Notes under the pieces: model-generated
Seen by the model: the letters and a program-made list of their open reading frames with translations, nothing else
What the model was told of the DNA's origin: nothing
Databases searched by the model: none
Program-made: the position numbers and the translations under genes
Source: Acidobacteriaceae bacterium
Lineage (GTDB): Bacteria > Acidobacteriota > Terriglobia > Terriglobales > Acidobacteriaceae
NCBI GenBank assembly: GCA_003170825.1
Contig: PMYL01000008.1
Coordinates: 64,909 to 128,908 of the forward strand
Length of the DNA: 64,000 nucleotides
Reading direction: 5' to 3'
In this document: positions 1-8,242 of the stretch, piece by piece
Numbering within the stretch: position 1 is the stretch's first letter
How the letters are laid out: the number at the start of each line of letters is the position of its first letter

Positions 1-1
1 G

Positions 2-598
2 GTTTCGCTCAGCGACATGGTGGGGCACTACAAGCGCTCCAAGTTTCTTGCCGAGCGGGAGGCCATCGCCGCCGCGCAGGCCAGCCAGCAGGTGATCATT
101 CTCAACCCCACCACTCCCATCGGCCCCAACGACGCCAAACCCACGCCCACCGGCCGCATCTTCGTGGACTTTCTCAACGGCAAGTTTCCCGCCTACATGG
201 ACACCGGGCTCAATCTGGTGGATGTGGCCGAGGTGGCCCGCGCCCATGTGGCTGCGCTTACCAAGGGCCAACCCGGCCATCGCTACATTCTGGGCGGGGA
301 GAACCTGACGCTCAAGCAGATTCTGGACAAGATGTCGGCCATCACCGGCATTCCGTCGCCGACGGTGAGGATTCCGTTCGCGGTCGCGGCGACTTATGCT
401 TTCTTCGAGGAGTGGATCACCGGCCGCATTCGTGGACGCGAACCGAGGGCGACGCTGGCGGAGGTGCGGATGGGGCGCAAGAAGATGTACGCCTCCAGCG
501 CCCACGCGCAACAGGAGCTGAGGTTCCGCATCGTACCCGTTTACCCCGCGATGCGCGCGGCGATTGAGTGGTTCCGGGCGCATGGGTACGCGCCGTAG
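2..598 (+). CDS. hpnA: HpnA, hopanoid-associated sugar epimerase (5' partial)
   Basis: C-terminal part of an extended short-chain dehydrogenase/NAD-dependent epimerase; the 5' end lies before the window. The reading frame is open from base 2 and reaches the catalytic Tyr-x3-Lys pair within its first 20 codons (HYKRSKFLAE), followed by NPTTPIGPND and the substrate-binding C-terminal half ending in a WFRAHGYAP tail. HpnA proteins are NAD-sugar epimerases found next to squalene and hopanoid genes; the substrate is not firmly known. It is followed 26 bp later by the nucleosidase gene on the same strand, with hpnC, hpnD and hpnE further on, which supports the assignment over a generic epimerase. 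The Rossmann glycine motif is missing here only because of the window edge. Confidence 0.85.
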   Translation, partial: VSLSDMVGHYKRSKFLAEREAIAAAQASQQVIILNPTTPIGPNDAKPTPTGRIFVDFLNGKFPAYMDTGLNLVDVAEVARAHVAALTKGQPGHRYILGGENLTLKQILDKMSAITGIPSPTVRIPFAVAATYAFFEEWITGRIRGREPRATLAEVRMGRKKMYASSAHAQQELRFRIVPVYPAMRAAIEWFRAHGYAP

Positions 599-624
599 AT
601 AAGAAGGGATTGATTGGGCCCAGC

Positions 625-1347
625 ATGACACGAGTTGCAATCATCGCAGCGATGCCCGGTGAATTGAAGCCCCTGGTCCGCGGCTGGCGGCACGAACGCC
701 GCGAGGGCGTCGATCTCTGGAGCTGGCGCTTCGACGAGGGCGAGTGGGTGGCAGCCTGTGCCGGGGCCGGCGTCGTTGCCGCGACGCGGGCATTTGTTGA
801 AGTCGAGAAGGACGGCCCCGTCGATCAGGTGATTTCAACCGGCTGGGTGGGCGCCTTGCGCGAGGAGTTTGCGCCCGGCCAGGCCTGCGACATCTCCTGC
901 GTCATCGACGCCCGCACTGGAGAGCGCTTTGTTGCCGCCGGTCCCCCCAATGATTGCTGGCTGGTGACCAGCTCCCGAGTCGCCGACGTCCACGAAAAGC
1001 TGCGTCTTGCATCCACTTACTCGGCCGCTCTGGTGGACATGGAGGCGGCGGGGATTGCGCGGCTGGCCCAGATGCGCGCCATTCCTTTTTATTGCATCAA
1101 GGGAATCAGCGACGGTTACAGGGATCAACTACCTGATTTCAATCGCTTTATCTCAAAGAATGAACAATTTCAACTGGCCCGGTTCATCGTTTTTGCCGCT
1201 CTTCGGCCCTGGCACTGGCCCGCGCTCGTGCGGATGGGCGAGAATAGCAGCAAGGCCGCCCAAGGCATCAGGGAGTCCCTGCTCGATTTTCTGGATGACC
1301 GAGGTTCTGTAAGAAAGCGCAATGGCTACCCAAATCGCAAACGCTGA
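625..1347 (+). CDS. hpnG: HpnG-like hopanoid-associated nucleosidase/phosphorylase
   Basis: A 240-residue member of the MTA/SAH nucleosidase (PNP/UDP) superfamily. The N-terminal TRVAIIAAMPGEL strand-loop and the VDMEAAGIARLA...IPFYCIKGISDG segment (about residues 134-160) are the family's purine/ribose-binding signature. In hopanoid producers HpnG removes adenine from adenosylhopane to give ribosylhopane, a step in bacteriohopanetetrol side-chain synthesis. ATG 625 is chosen because the protein begins there with the first conserved beta strand; longer versions would add unrelated residues from hpnA's frame. The 3' end overlaps the next gene by 26 bp, indicating coupled translation. A general 5'-methylthioadenosine nucleosidase is the alternative, but the neighbourhood favours the hopanoid role. 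Confidence 0.8.
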   Translation: MTRVAIIAAMPGELKPLVRGWRHERREGVDLWSWRFDEGEWVAACAGAGVVAATRAFVEVEKDGPVDQVISTGWVGALREEFAPGQACDISCVIDARTGERFVAAGPPNDCWLVTSSRVADVHEKLRLASTYSAALVDMEAAGIARLAQMRAIPFYCIKGISDGYRDQLPDFNRFISKNEQFQLARFIVFAALRPWHWPALVRMGENSSKAAQGIRESLLDFLDDRGSVRKRNGYPNRKR

Positions 1348-2452
1348 AAGCCAGATCGAGACCGGAATTCCCGCCACCATGCAGGCCGTGGTCTATCGCG
1401 GCTTGAACGATATGCGCGTGGAAACCGTACCCGTGCCTGTGATCGGGCCCGGGGAACTGCTGGTGAAAGTGGCCACGTGCGGCATCTGTGGGACGGATCT
1501 CAAAAAAATTCACACCGGCTCGCACTCCGCGCCACGCATCTTCGGCCATGAGATGGCCGGAACCATCGTCCAAGTGGGCGACGGCGCGACCAGATTTCGC
1601 GTCGGCGAGCGGGTGGTGGTCCACCATCACGTTCCTTGCGGAGATTGCTACTATTGCCGCAAGCAGACGCCGACCCAGTGCACACTCTATAAAAAAGTTG
1701 GTGTCACTGCCGGTTTTGAGCCTTCTGGCGGCGGTTTTGCTGAGTACATTCGGGTGATGGACTGGATCGCGGCCAGCCGCGGCGTGGTGCGGATTCCCGA
1801 TGGCGTGCCGTTTGAGCAGGCGGCGTTTGCGGAGCCGGTGAACACAGTTCTGAAAGGCGTGAAGCTGCTGAATCTGGCCGCGGACGACACGGTGCTGGTG
1901 ATTGGGCAGGGACCGATCGGCCTGATGCACGCCGTGCTGGCCAGCCGCACCGGAGCCCGCGTGCTCACCTCGGATTTGTATCCCGAGCGCCACGCCATTG
2001 CCGCCAAGTTCGGGCTGCATGACCCTATCCAGGCCGGCACGGAAAATGTGGCCGAACGGGTGTTTGCGGAAACCGAAGGCCGCGGAGCGGATGCCGTGAT
2101 TCTGGCTGTAGGCGGCAATGGGCTGATCCAGACCGCCATGGACGCGGTGCGGCCCGGCGGCAAAGTGATGCTCTTTGCCCAGACGCAGCACGGTGAAGCG
2201 ACCATCGACCCCGGCGCAGTATGCATGGATGAGAAGACTCTGCTGGGGTCTTACTCATCTTCTTTTCAGATTCTGGATGAGGTAACCGATCTGATCTTCG
2301 GCGGCTACCAAAACGGATTCGATTTGACACAACTGATCTCACACCGCTTTCCCCTGGAGCAGGCGGTTGAAGCGATTGAGGTTGCTTCGCACCCCAAGGC
2401 CGACTCAATGAAGATTATGATTGAGCCTGTGCCGGGGGCCGGCGCAGAGTAG
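1322..2452 (+). CDS. Zinc-dependent medium-chain alcohol dehydrogenase
   Basis: A 376-residue medium-chain dehydrogenase. The GroES-like domain carries the catalytic zinc site CGICGTD (about residues 52-58) and GHEMAG; the structural zinc loop is CGDCYYCRKQTPTQC. The Rossmann domain is marked by VLVIGQGPIGLMHA (about residue 195 on). Enzymes of this shape oxidise or reduce sugar alcohols and related alcohols with NAD(P); the substrate cannot be read from sequence. It sits between the nucleosidase and a second, paralogous dehydrogenase inside the hopanoid operon, overlapping the gene before it by 26 bp and lying 9 bp before the next. A role in processing the hopanoid side chain (ribosyl/ribityl intermediates) is inference from position only. 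Confidence 0.85.
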   Translation: MATQIANAESQIETGIPATMQAVVYRGLNDMRVETVPVPVIGPGELLVKVATCGICGTDLKKIHTGSHSAPRIFGHEMAGTIVQVGDGATRFRVGERVVVHHHVPCGDCYYCRKQTPTQCTLYKKVGVTAGFEPSGGGFAEYIRVMDWIAASRGVVRIPDGVPFEQAAFAEPVNTVLKGVKLLNLAADDTVLVIGQGPIGLMHAVLASRTGARVLTSDLYPERHAIAAKFGLHDPIQAGTENVAERVFAETEGRGADAVILAVGGNGLIQTAMDAVRPGGKVMLFAQTQHGEATIDPGAVCMDEKTLLGSYSSSFQILDEVTDLIFGGYQNGFDLTQLISHRFPLEQAVEAIEVASHPKADSMKIMIEPVPGAGAE

Positions 2453-2461
2453 GGGGATTCG

Positions 2462-3736
2462 ATGGCGAGCACGGTGAAAGACGCGATCCTCCGCGGCCGT
2501 AAGACGGTCGAAACCGTGGTCGAAGAGGGCCGCAAGAAGGTCGAGAACGTCGTCGAGGGAGGCCTCAATACTGTCGAGACGGTCGTCGAAGCAGGCCTGA
2601 ATACAGTCGACGCGGTGGTCGTCAAAGGCCGCCAGACGGTCGAATCCGCTGTCAGCCTGGGCAGAAAGACCGTCGAAAACGCGCTTCTAAGCGGGCGTAG
2701 CACCATGCAGGCCGCCATCCTACACGGCCGCGAAGATATCCGCATCGAGCAGGTTTCCATTCCCAAAGCCGAAACCGGCGAACTGGTCGTGCGCGTGGGC
2801 GCGGCGCTGACCTGCGGAACGGACCTCAAGGTTTTCCGCCGCGGTTATCACGCGCGCATGATTGTGCCCCCGGCGCTGTTTGGGCACGAGCTGGCGGGGA
2901 CGGTTGTGGAGGCGGGCGAGGGAGTGACCGGCTTTGCCGCCGGCGACCGTGTGGTGGCGCTCAACTCGGCGCCCTGCGGGCAGTGCTATTTCTGTGAGCG
3001 GGGCCAGGAAAACCTTTGCGACGACCTGCTTTTCAACAACGGCGCCTATGCGGAGTTCATCCGCATTCCTGCGCGCATCGTGGCCAAGAACACGCTGCAC
3101 ATTCCCGACCACGTGCCGCTGGAGCACGCGGCGCTGACCGAACCTCTGGCCTGCGCGGTGCATGGATTCGAGGATTCGAACCCCCGATCCGGGGATACGG
3201 TAGCCGTGATCGGCGGAGGCCCGCTGGGGCTGATGATTCTGCATGTGGCCGCACTGGCCGGCTGCGAAGCGATCGCCCTCGTGAAGCACGACGGCCAGGT
3301 GGAAGCGGCGCGGCAGTTGGGCGCAGCGCATGTGGTGCAGACGACCAACATTCGCAAGGCCATCCGTGAAACGCGCGCGCTTACGCCGAAGAACCGGGGC
3401 GTGGACATTGCCATCGAAGCGGTTGGCATGCCCGACGCGTGGCAGGAGGCAGTCGAGCTGGTGCGCAAGGGAGGCACGGTAAACTTCTTTGGCGGTTGCG
3501 CCGTAGGAACTCATGTGAATCTGGATACCAATCGCATTCATTACAGCGACATCACTCTGCGCGCCACGTTCCACCACACCCCGGCGATTTGCCGCAAGGC
3601 GCTGGATCTGATTGCCGGCGGACGTTTCCAGGCAGGAGCCTTCATCACCGGCCACGCTCACCTCTACGAACTCAACCGCGTCTTTGAGAAGCTGATGAAT
3701 CGGAGCAGCGAGATCAAGACTGCCATTGTGCCCTGA
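2462..3736 (+). CDS. Zinc-dependent dehydrogenase with N-terminal 11-residue repeat helix
   Basis: A 424-residue protein. Residues about 82-424 are a medium-chain dehydrogenase: catalytic zinc motif TCGTDL, GHELAG, structural zinc loop CGQCYFCERGQENLC, Rossmann VAVIGGGPLGLMIL. It is paralogous to the gene just upstream, whose dehydrogenase domain also begins with a Met-Gln-Ala motif. Unlike that gene it has about 80 extra N-terminal residues built of successive 11-mers such as KTVETVVEEGR, KKVENVVEGGL and NTVETVVEAGL. The 11-mers predict a long amphipathic helix with regular Val/Leu and Lys/Arg/Glu positions, like the 11-mer membrane-surface helices of apolipoproteins and synuclein. ATG 2462 is preceded by a purine-rich GGGGG. 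An internal ATG at 2705 could give the bare enzyme. Membrane tethering is inference. Confidence 0.85.
   Translation: MASTVKDAILRGRKTVETVVEEGRKKVENVVEGGLNTVETVVEAGLNTVDAVVVKGRQTVESAVSLGRKTVENALLSGRSTMQAAILHGREDIRIEQVSIPKAETGELVVRVGAALTCGTDLKVFRRGYHARMIVPPALFGHELAGTVVEAGEGVTGFAAGDRVVALNSAPCGQCYFCERGQENLCDDLLFNNGAYAEFIRIPARIVAKNTLHIPDHVPLEHAALTEPLACAVHGFEDSNPRSGDTVAVIGGGPLGLMILHVAALAGCEAIALVKHDGQVEAARQLGAAHVVQTTNIRKAIRETRALTPKNRGVDIAIEAVGMPDAWQEAVELVRKGGTVNFFGGCAVGTHVNLDTNRIHYSDITLRATFHHTPAICRKALDLIAGGRFQAGAFITGHAHLYELNRVFEKLMNRSSEIKTAIVP
2468..2731 (+). repeat. 33-bp coding tandem repeat (seven to eight 11-residue units)
   Basis: Diverged 33-bp units encode consecutive 11-residue repeats with the consensus (K/N)TVE(T/N)VVE(x)G(R/L). 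The last unit merges into the native start of the dehydrogenase domain (STMQAAILHGR). Heavy divergence at the DNA level with conserved heptad-like hydrophobic spacing suggests selection on the protein rather than a recent slippage product. Confidence 0.85.
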
Positions 3737-3745
3737 GGAGAAGCG

Positions 3746-4756
3746 ATGCCCCTGGCAACCGGCCAACCGGACAAAAAAGCGAATGCGGTGGATAAGGAAA
3801 CGTTGATAGAGCGTGGCTGGGCGTGGCTGCCTGAGAGCTATCGCATCCCCGCAGTTGCACCCACGCTCGACGAAGCCCGCACCTATTGCAAACGGCTGGC
3901 CGAGTCGCACTACGAGAACTTCCACGTGGCGACGTGGTTCTTGCCCAAGGCGCTGCGCCCACACTTTCATGCCATCTACGCCTACTGCCGCATCTCGGAC
4001 GATCTGGGCGACGAGGTGGGCGACACGGCGCAGGCGCTGGCGCTGCTGGAGCTTTGGGGCGGCGAGCTGGATGCCTGCTACGGGGGCTCGGCGCGCCATC
4101 CAGTATTTGTCGCGCTGGCGGAGACGATTCACGAATGCTCGATTCCCAAGGAGCCGTTTGCGGACCTGCTGACGGCCTTTCGCCAGGACCAAACGATTAC
4201 GCGCTACGCAACCATGGAGGATGTGCTGGCTTATTGCCGCTATTCGGCCAATCCGGTGGGCCGGCTGGTGCTTTACGCCTGCGGCGAGGCGAATGAGGAG
4301 AACTTCCGCCTCTCCGATGCAACTTGTTCGGCGCTGCAACTGGCCAACTTCTGGCAGGATGTGCGCAAGGACTACGCCAAGGGCCGCATCTATATTCCGA
4401 AAAAGGATATGGATTTCTATCGCGTCAGCGAGAACTATATTGCCGAAGGCATCGTTACACCGGAGTTTCGCAGACTGATGCATTGCGAGGTCGATTATGC
4501 GCGCGGCCTGTTTGAAGAGGGACTCCCGCTGATCGGGATGGTGAACCGCGATCTGGCGCTGGACCTGGATCTGTTCAGCCGCGGCGGCCTTGAGATTTTG
4601 CGGGCTATCGAAGAACGGGACTATGACGTGCTGAGCGCCCGGCCGGCCATATCGAAGAGCACCAAGGTCAAGCTCGCGCTGAAGGCTGTGAGCGCCAAGC
4701 TGCTGCCGTTTCTAAGCCTCGGCAGGGGCGGGCGGCGCACAGAGAATGAGGCTTGA
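3746..4756 (+). CDS. hpnC: HpnC, squalene-pathway synthase (hydroxysqualene synthase)
   Basis: A 336-residue trans-isoprenyl diphosphate synthase of the squalene/phytoene synthase family. Two Asp-rich metal-binding motifs are visible: YCRISDDLGDE (about residues 77-87) and NFWQDVRKDYAKGRIYIP (about 197-214). HpnC converts presqualene diphosphate into hydroxysqualene in the three-enzyme HpnCDE route to squalene. The order hpnC-hpnD-hpnE seen here is the usual one. An approximately 30-residue lead before the conserved WAWLPESYR is slightly longer than in many homologues. It lies 9 bp after the repeat-bearing dehydrogenase, and its stop overlaps the possible upstream start of hpnD, indicating one transcript. 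Confidence 0.92.
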   Translation: MPLATGQPDKKANAVDKETLIERGWAWLPESYRIPAVAPTLDEARTYCKRLAESHYENFHVATWFLPKALRPHFHAIYAYCRISDDLGDEVGDTAQALALLELWGGELDACYGGSARHPVFVALAETIHECSIPKEPFADLLTAFRQDQTITRYATMEDVLAYCRYSANPVGRLVLYACGEANEENFRLSDATCSALQLANFWQDVRKDYAKGRIYIPKKDMDFYRVSENYIAEGIVTPEFRRLMHCEVDYARGLFEEGLPLIGMVNRDLALDLDLFSRGGLEILRAIEERDYDVLSARPAISKSTKVKLALKAVSAKLLPFLSLGRGGRRTENEA

Positions 4757-4770
4757 GGCAGGAGCACACA

Positions 4771-5679
4771 TTGGACAAACCGCCATTGGAAGCGGCCTAC
4801 GCGGCTTGCCGTGCGATTGCCAGGCGCGAAGCGAAGAACTTCTACTACGCTTTTATCGCGCTGCCCGCGCCGCGGCGCAATGCAATCTGCGCCATCTATG
4901 CCTTCATGCGCCATGCGGACGACCTGGCCGACGACGAGAGCATTTCCCGCCAAGAGCGCCGAGTCCGGCTGGACGCGTGGCTGGCGGCATGGCGCGGCGT
5001 TTGCGAGGGTGGAGAGACCGGCGACCCGATTTTTCTGGCCGTGCGCGATGCGGCGGAGCGGTTCCGAATTCCACTCGGCCTGCTGGATGAGCTGGTAGCC
5101 GGCGTTACGATGGACCTGAAGCAGGACGCGAGCGATGCTGCGGGCGCCTATGCAACCTTTGCCGATCTCTACGGCTACTGCTACCTGGTGGCCTCGGTGG
5201 TGGGGCTGGTCTGCATCCGCATCTTCGGCTACACGGACAGCCGCGCGGGGAAGCTGGCGGAGGAGACGGGCATTGCGTTCCAGCTCACCAACATCTTGCG
5301 CGATGTTGCCGAGGATGCGGAGCGCAACCGCGTGTATCTGCCGCTTGAGGATTTGGCGGCTCACGGGGTTAGCCTGGATTCTCTGCTGCACAGGGCTCCG
5401 GGCGCGCCGCCAACGGCCAACGAGCGGGCGCTGCTTGAGGAGATCGCACGGCGCGCGGAGGGCTATTACCAATCGGCGCAGGCGTTGCTGCCACTGATCG
5501 ATCGGGAAAGCCGGCCTGCGCTGTGGGTGCTGGTTCGGATCTATCATGGGTTGCTCAAGCGGATCCGGCGCGCGGACTACGATGTGTTTTCGCGGCGGGC
5601 GAGTGTGCCGATGGTGGAGAAGCTCGGGATTCTTGCGGTGGGTTTGGCGCGAATGGGGTGGGCGCGGGTGATTGTTTGA
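4771..5679 (+). CDS. hpnD: HpnD, presqualene diphosphate synthase
   Basis: Squalene/phytoene synthase family protein, 302 residues from the TTG chosen. The motifs MRHADDLADDE and LTNILRDVAEDAERNRVYLP give the paired Asp-rich, Mg-binding sites. HpnD joins two farnesyl diphosphates to presqualene diphosphate, the substrate of HpnC. TTG 4771 has a GGAG box at normal distance; another TTG at 4753 would overlap the hpnC stop in a TTGA arrangement and add six residues. HpnC and HpnD are distant paralogues lying side by side. The gene overlaps or abuts hpnE downstream. Confidence 0.92.
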   Translation: MDKPPLEAAYAACRAIARREAKNFYYAFIALPAPRRNAICAIYAFMRHADDLADDESISRQERRVRLDAWLAAWRGVCEGGETGDPIFLAVRDAAERFRIPLGLLDELVAGVTMDLKQDASDAAGAYATFADLYGYCYLVASVVGLVCIRIFGYTDSRAGKLAEETGIAFQLTNILRDVAEDAERNRVYLPLEDLAAHGVSLDSLLHRAPGAPPTANERALLEEIARRAEGYYQSAQALLPLIDRESRPALWVLVRIYHGLLKRIRRADYDVFSRRASVPMVEKLGILAVGLARMGWARVIV

Positions 5680-5752
5680 CACGCTGGTCGCGAGTATTCG
5701 AGAACTGAGGATAGCGGGCTCCCGGCTACGAAAAAGAAACTCTCCGCGGAGG

Positions 5753-7198
5753 ATGGAGAAGACGTTGAGCGGTTTGCGGCAGAGTTCGGGGAGGACCATA
5801 ACCGTGGTGGGCGGCGGCGTGGCCGGGATGAGCGCAGCCTGCGCGCTGGCCGAGGCCGGTTTGCGCGTGCAACTGATCGAGCGGCGCGGCTATCTGGGCG
5901 GGCGGGCCAGTTCTTATCTGCATCCGGGCGTCAACGAGGTCATCGACAACTGCCAACACGTGCTGTTCGGCTGCTGCACGAATCTTCAAGGGTTCTACCG
6001 GCGGATCGGGGTCGCGGACAAGATCCACTGGACCAGCGAGATGATCATGATCGAGCCGGGAGGACGGCGCTCGCTGCTTGGGCCGTCCAGGCTTGGTCCG
6101 TTGGGGCTGCCCGCGCCGTTGCATAGCCTGCCAAAGCTGATGGCGGCCAAGGCGTTCACGTTTGCTGACAAGCTGGCGCTGGGGCGGGCTTTTTGTGGAT
6201 TGATGCGGCCGGTGCGGAGCGATTCGACGGAGAACCTGGGCGCGTGGCTCAAGCGCAACGGACAAACGAAAGGCGCGCTAGACCGCTTCTGGCGGCTGGT
6301 GATCGCCAGCGCGCTCAACGCGGACATCGACTCCATCGCGCTGCCTTACGCGGCCAAGGTGATCCGCGAGCTCTTCATGAATTCGGCATTTGCGGGCAGC
6401 ATGGGAATGAGTACTGTGCCGCTGAGCGAGCTCTACGCGAGCGCGCAAAGGTACCTTGAGCAGAACCGTTCCAGCATCCGCTTCAACACCAACGTGGAAG
6501 CGGCGGAGTGGGATGAAGAGACTTCGCAATGGACGCTGGCTACGCGGAGCGGCCCTTTGATGTCGGAGTTCCTGGTGCTGGCGTTGCCGTTTGAGGCCAC
6601 AGCCAAACTGCTGCCGCATATGCCGCCGGCCGGCAAGGCCGATGCGCTCGGCAGCCAGCTTGAACACCATGAGCACTGGCCCATCTGCAGCGTGCATCTG
6701 TGGTTCGACCGGGAGATTACCACGCTCGATCATGCCGTGCTGCTGGACCGCGAGATTCACTGGCTCTACAACAAGAGCCGGCTGCAGCCGTGGCGCAAGG
6801 GCAACGGAAGTTATGTGGAGCTGGTGGTGAGCGCCTCGCGCGGGTTTGCCGAGCTGACCCGGGAGCAGGCCATCGCGCAGGCGGTGCGGGAGCTGGGCGA
6901 GTTCTTTCCGGAAGTTGCTTCGGCAAAGTTGGAAAAGGCTACGCTGGTGAAGGAGATGCGCGCTACCTTTGGCGTGCCGCCGGGGATCGATGCTGCTCGG
7001 CCAACGTCCGTCTCGCCGTGGGCGAACTGCTTCCTGGCCGGGGATTGGACGGCGACCGGATGGCCGTCGACGATGGAGAGCGCGGCACGATCAGGGCATT
7101 TGGCCGCAGAGGCGATCTGCAAGAGCATTGGGGAACCGCGGACGATTCTCGAGGCGGATTTGAAGCCGCGGGGGTTGATGCGGTGGATCAGCTTTTAG
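5753..7198 (+). CDS. hpnE: HpnE, hydroxysqualene dehydroxylase (FAD-dependent)
   Basis: A 481-residue flavoprotein of the amine oxidase/phytoene desaturase family. The N-terminal dinucleotide-binding motif TITVVGGGVAGMSAACALAEAG is followed by the acidic ribose-binding end of strand 2 (LIERRGYLGGRAS). The C-terminal FAD motif is FLAGDWTATGWPSTMESAARSG. HpnE reduces hydroxysqualene to squalene, closing the HpnCDE pathway. The frame is open back to 5672, within hpnD. ATG 5753 is proposed, although the GGAGG just before it is very close; TTG 5765 is an alternative with better spacing. The squalene-hopene cyclase gene expected in this pathway is not in the window. Confidence 0.92.
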   Translation: MEKTLSGLRQSSGRTITVVGGGVAGMSAACALAEAGLRVQLIERRGYLGGRASSYLHPGVNEVIDNCQHVLFGCCTNLQGFYRRIGVADKIHWTSEMIMIEPGGRRSLLGPSRLGPLGLPAPLHSLPKLMAAKAFTFADKLALGRAFCGLMRPVRSDSTENLGAWLKRNGQTKGALDRFWRLVIASALNADIDSIALPYAAKVIRELFMNSAFAGSMGMSTVPLSELYASAQRYLEQNRSSIRFNTNVEAAEWDEETSQWTLATRSGPLMSEFLVLALPFEATAKLLPHMPPAGKADALGSQLEHHEHWPICSVHLWFDREITTLDHAVLLDREIHWLYNKSRLQPWRKGNGSYVELVVSASRGFAELTREQAIAQAVRELGEFFPEVASAKLEKATLVKEMRATFGVPPGIDAARPTSVSPWANCFLAGDWTATGWPSTMESAARSGHLAAEAICKSIGEPRTILEADLKPRGLMRWISF

Positions 7199-7318
7199 CT
7201 TCTAGCCTCTAGCTTTGCTGTGGAGTTTACCTGCGATCGTGCAGGCAGTGTGCTTCTTTGATCTATCGAGCGCCGGGACAAAGCTAAGAGCTAGAAGCTA
7301 GAGGCTAGAAGCTGCCTT
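7194..7318. repeat. Inverted repeat between convergent genes (CTTCTAGCCTCTAGC)
   Basis: The left arm after the hpnE stop (TAGCTTCTAGCCTCTAGC) is mirrored by a right arm at about 7280-7313 containing GAGGCTAGAAGC and flanking AAAGCTA/CAAAGC sequence. The arms are internally repetitive (AGCT/CTAG words). The spacer is about 60 bp. The site lies between two converging transcription units, so it could act as a bidirectional terminator, but there is no clean T-run. Confidence 0.6.
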
Positions 7319-7319
7319 T

Positions 7320-7727
7320 TCAATGCGCCAGCAGATAGACGCCGATGCAGACCAGGACGGCGGCGGTCCAGCGGCGGCGATCGACGTTTTCCTTGAGGAA
7401 GATTTTGCCGGCGATGGCGTTGGTGACCAGCGTGAGCGAGGCCGATGCGGGCGCGACCAGGCTCAGATTCAGATGGTTCAATGCGAAGAGCAGCGAGAAG
7501 AAGGCCAGAGCCAGAAAACTTACGCCGGCAAAGAAGAGCGGGCAGGTGAGGACGGCGCGAATGGCGCCCTTCATGCCGGAGTGGACGCGAATCTCATCCA
7601 GGTCGCCGATGGACTTCATGGTCGCGGCGGTCAGTACTTCGCCGGCGGTGGACAAGAGTACGATGGCGGCGATCATGGCCGTGGCGGACCAGAGTCCGGG
7701 TTGTGCGGTGGGGGTCGGAATCGTCAT
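7320..7727 (-). CDS. Half-size EamA/SMR-type membrane transporter, subunit 2
   Basis: A 135-residue integral membrane protein with four predicted helices, including the segments PLFFAGVSFLALAFFSLLFAL, LVAPASASLTLVTNAIAGKI and TAAVLVCIGVYLLA. This is the four-helix half of a drug/metabolite (EamA/SMR) carrier. ATG 7727 overlaps the stop of the upstream partner in an ATGA arrangement, so the two are translationally coupled and probably form a heterodimer, as ArnE/ArnF do. Such pairs occur next to hopanoid genes; what they carry is not known. A longer frame-open version reaching 8096 has no sensible N-terminus and is rejected. Confidence 0.75.
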   Translation of the reverse strand: MTIPTPTAQPGLWSATAMIAAIVLLSTAGEVLTAATMKSIGDLDEIRVHSGMKGAIRAVLTCPLFFAGVSFLALAFFSLLFALNHLNLSLVAPASASLTLVTNAIAGKIFLKENVDRRRWTAAVLVCIGVYLLAH

Positions 7728-8152
7728 TGCGCCTGCTCCTGTTCTGCCACAGGCGCTGGTTTTTCCGTAAGAGACGGCCCCTGCGCGACAAAGCCTACGC
7801 CGAGTGTGATGAGCACAATCCCCGCCCAGCGCTCCAGCGAGATCGCCTCGTGCAGCCAGAAGCGCGACAGCAACGCGACGATCACGTTGCCGAAGGCTGT
7901 TGCCGGAAGCACAAACGTGAGATCGGCCCATGAAAGCGCCGTGAGATAGCTGGCGAAGAAGCCGATCAGCAGCGCGATGCCCACGACAATCCAGGGCGTA
8001 AAGACCGCGGCGACGAGCGTAACGGGATGGGCCAGCGAGATGGCCGGCAGGCTGGTCATGCCGCGCGAGAGGCAGGAATCGCCGAGAGGCGCGCACACGG
8101 CCACCAGTCCCAGGATCAGGTATTGCCGCGGCAAGAGTTTTGCGTGAGCCAT
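7724..8152 (-). CDS. Half-size EamA/SMR-type membrane transporter, subunit 1
   Basis: A 142-residue membrane protein with four hydrophobic helices (YLILGLVAVCAPLGDSCLS; PVTLVAAVFTPWIVVGIALL; LTFVLPATAFGNVIVALLS; WAGIVLITLGVGFVAQG), ending in a short charged tail. The RFWLHEAISLERWAGIVLI segment is the familiar EamA 'replacement by a stiffer helix pair' motif. It precedes and overlaps its half-size partner by 4 bp. ATG 8152 is selected as the first Met near the first helix. Together with the HpnJ gene upstream on the same strand it forms the reverse-strand arm of the hopanoid region. A flippase-like role for a lipid or polar head group is inference. Confidence 0.75.
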   Translation of the reverse strand: MAHAKLLPRQYLILGLVAVCAPLGDSCLSRGMTSLPAISLAHPVTLVAAVFTPWIVVGIALLIGFFASYLTALSWADLTFVLPATAFGNVIVALLSRFWLHEAISLERWAGIVLITLGVGFVAQGPSLTEKPAPVAEQEQAQ

Positions 8153-8242
8153 TGGGGTCTTGAACTTCCTCGGTTGAACGCCTAAAGAAATCGAGGGCGG
8201 ACGCGATGGCGCCGCCCTCAATGGGATGAGCCGGTGCGGGAG

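Noticed and set aside
1268..2191. Long reverse-strand ORF across the first dehydrogenase gene
   Set aside because: It is the antisense shadow of a well-supported zinc dehydrogenase in high-GC sequence; its product is His/Arg-rich with no family pattern.
2720..4483. 587-codon reverse ORF across the second dehydrogenase and hpnC
   Set aside because: Shadow of two recognised genes; the translation has no domain and skewed composition.
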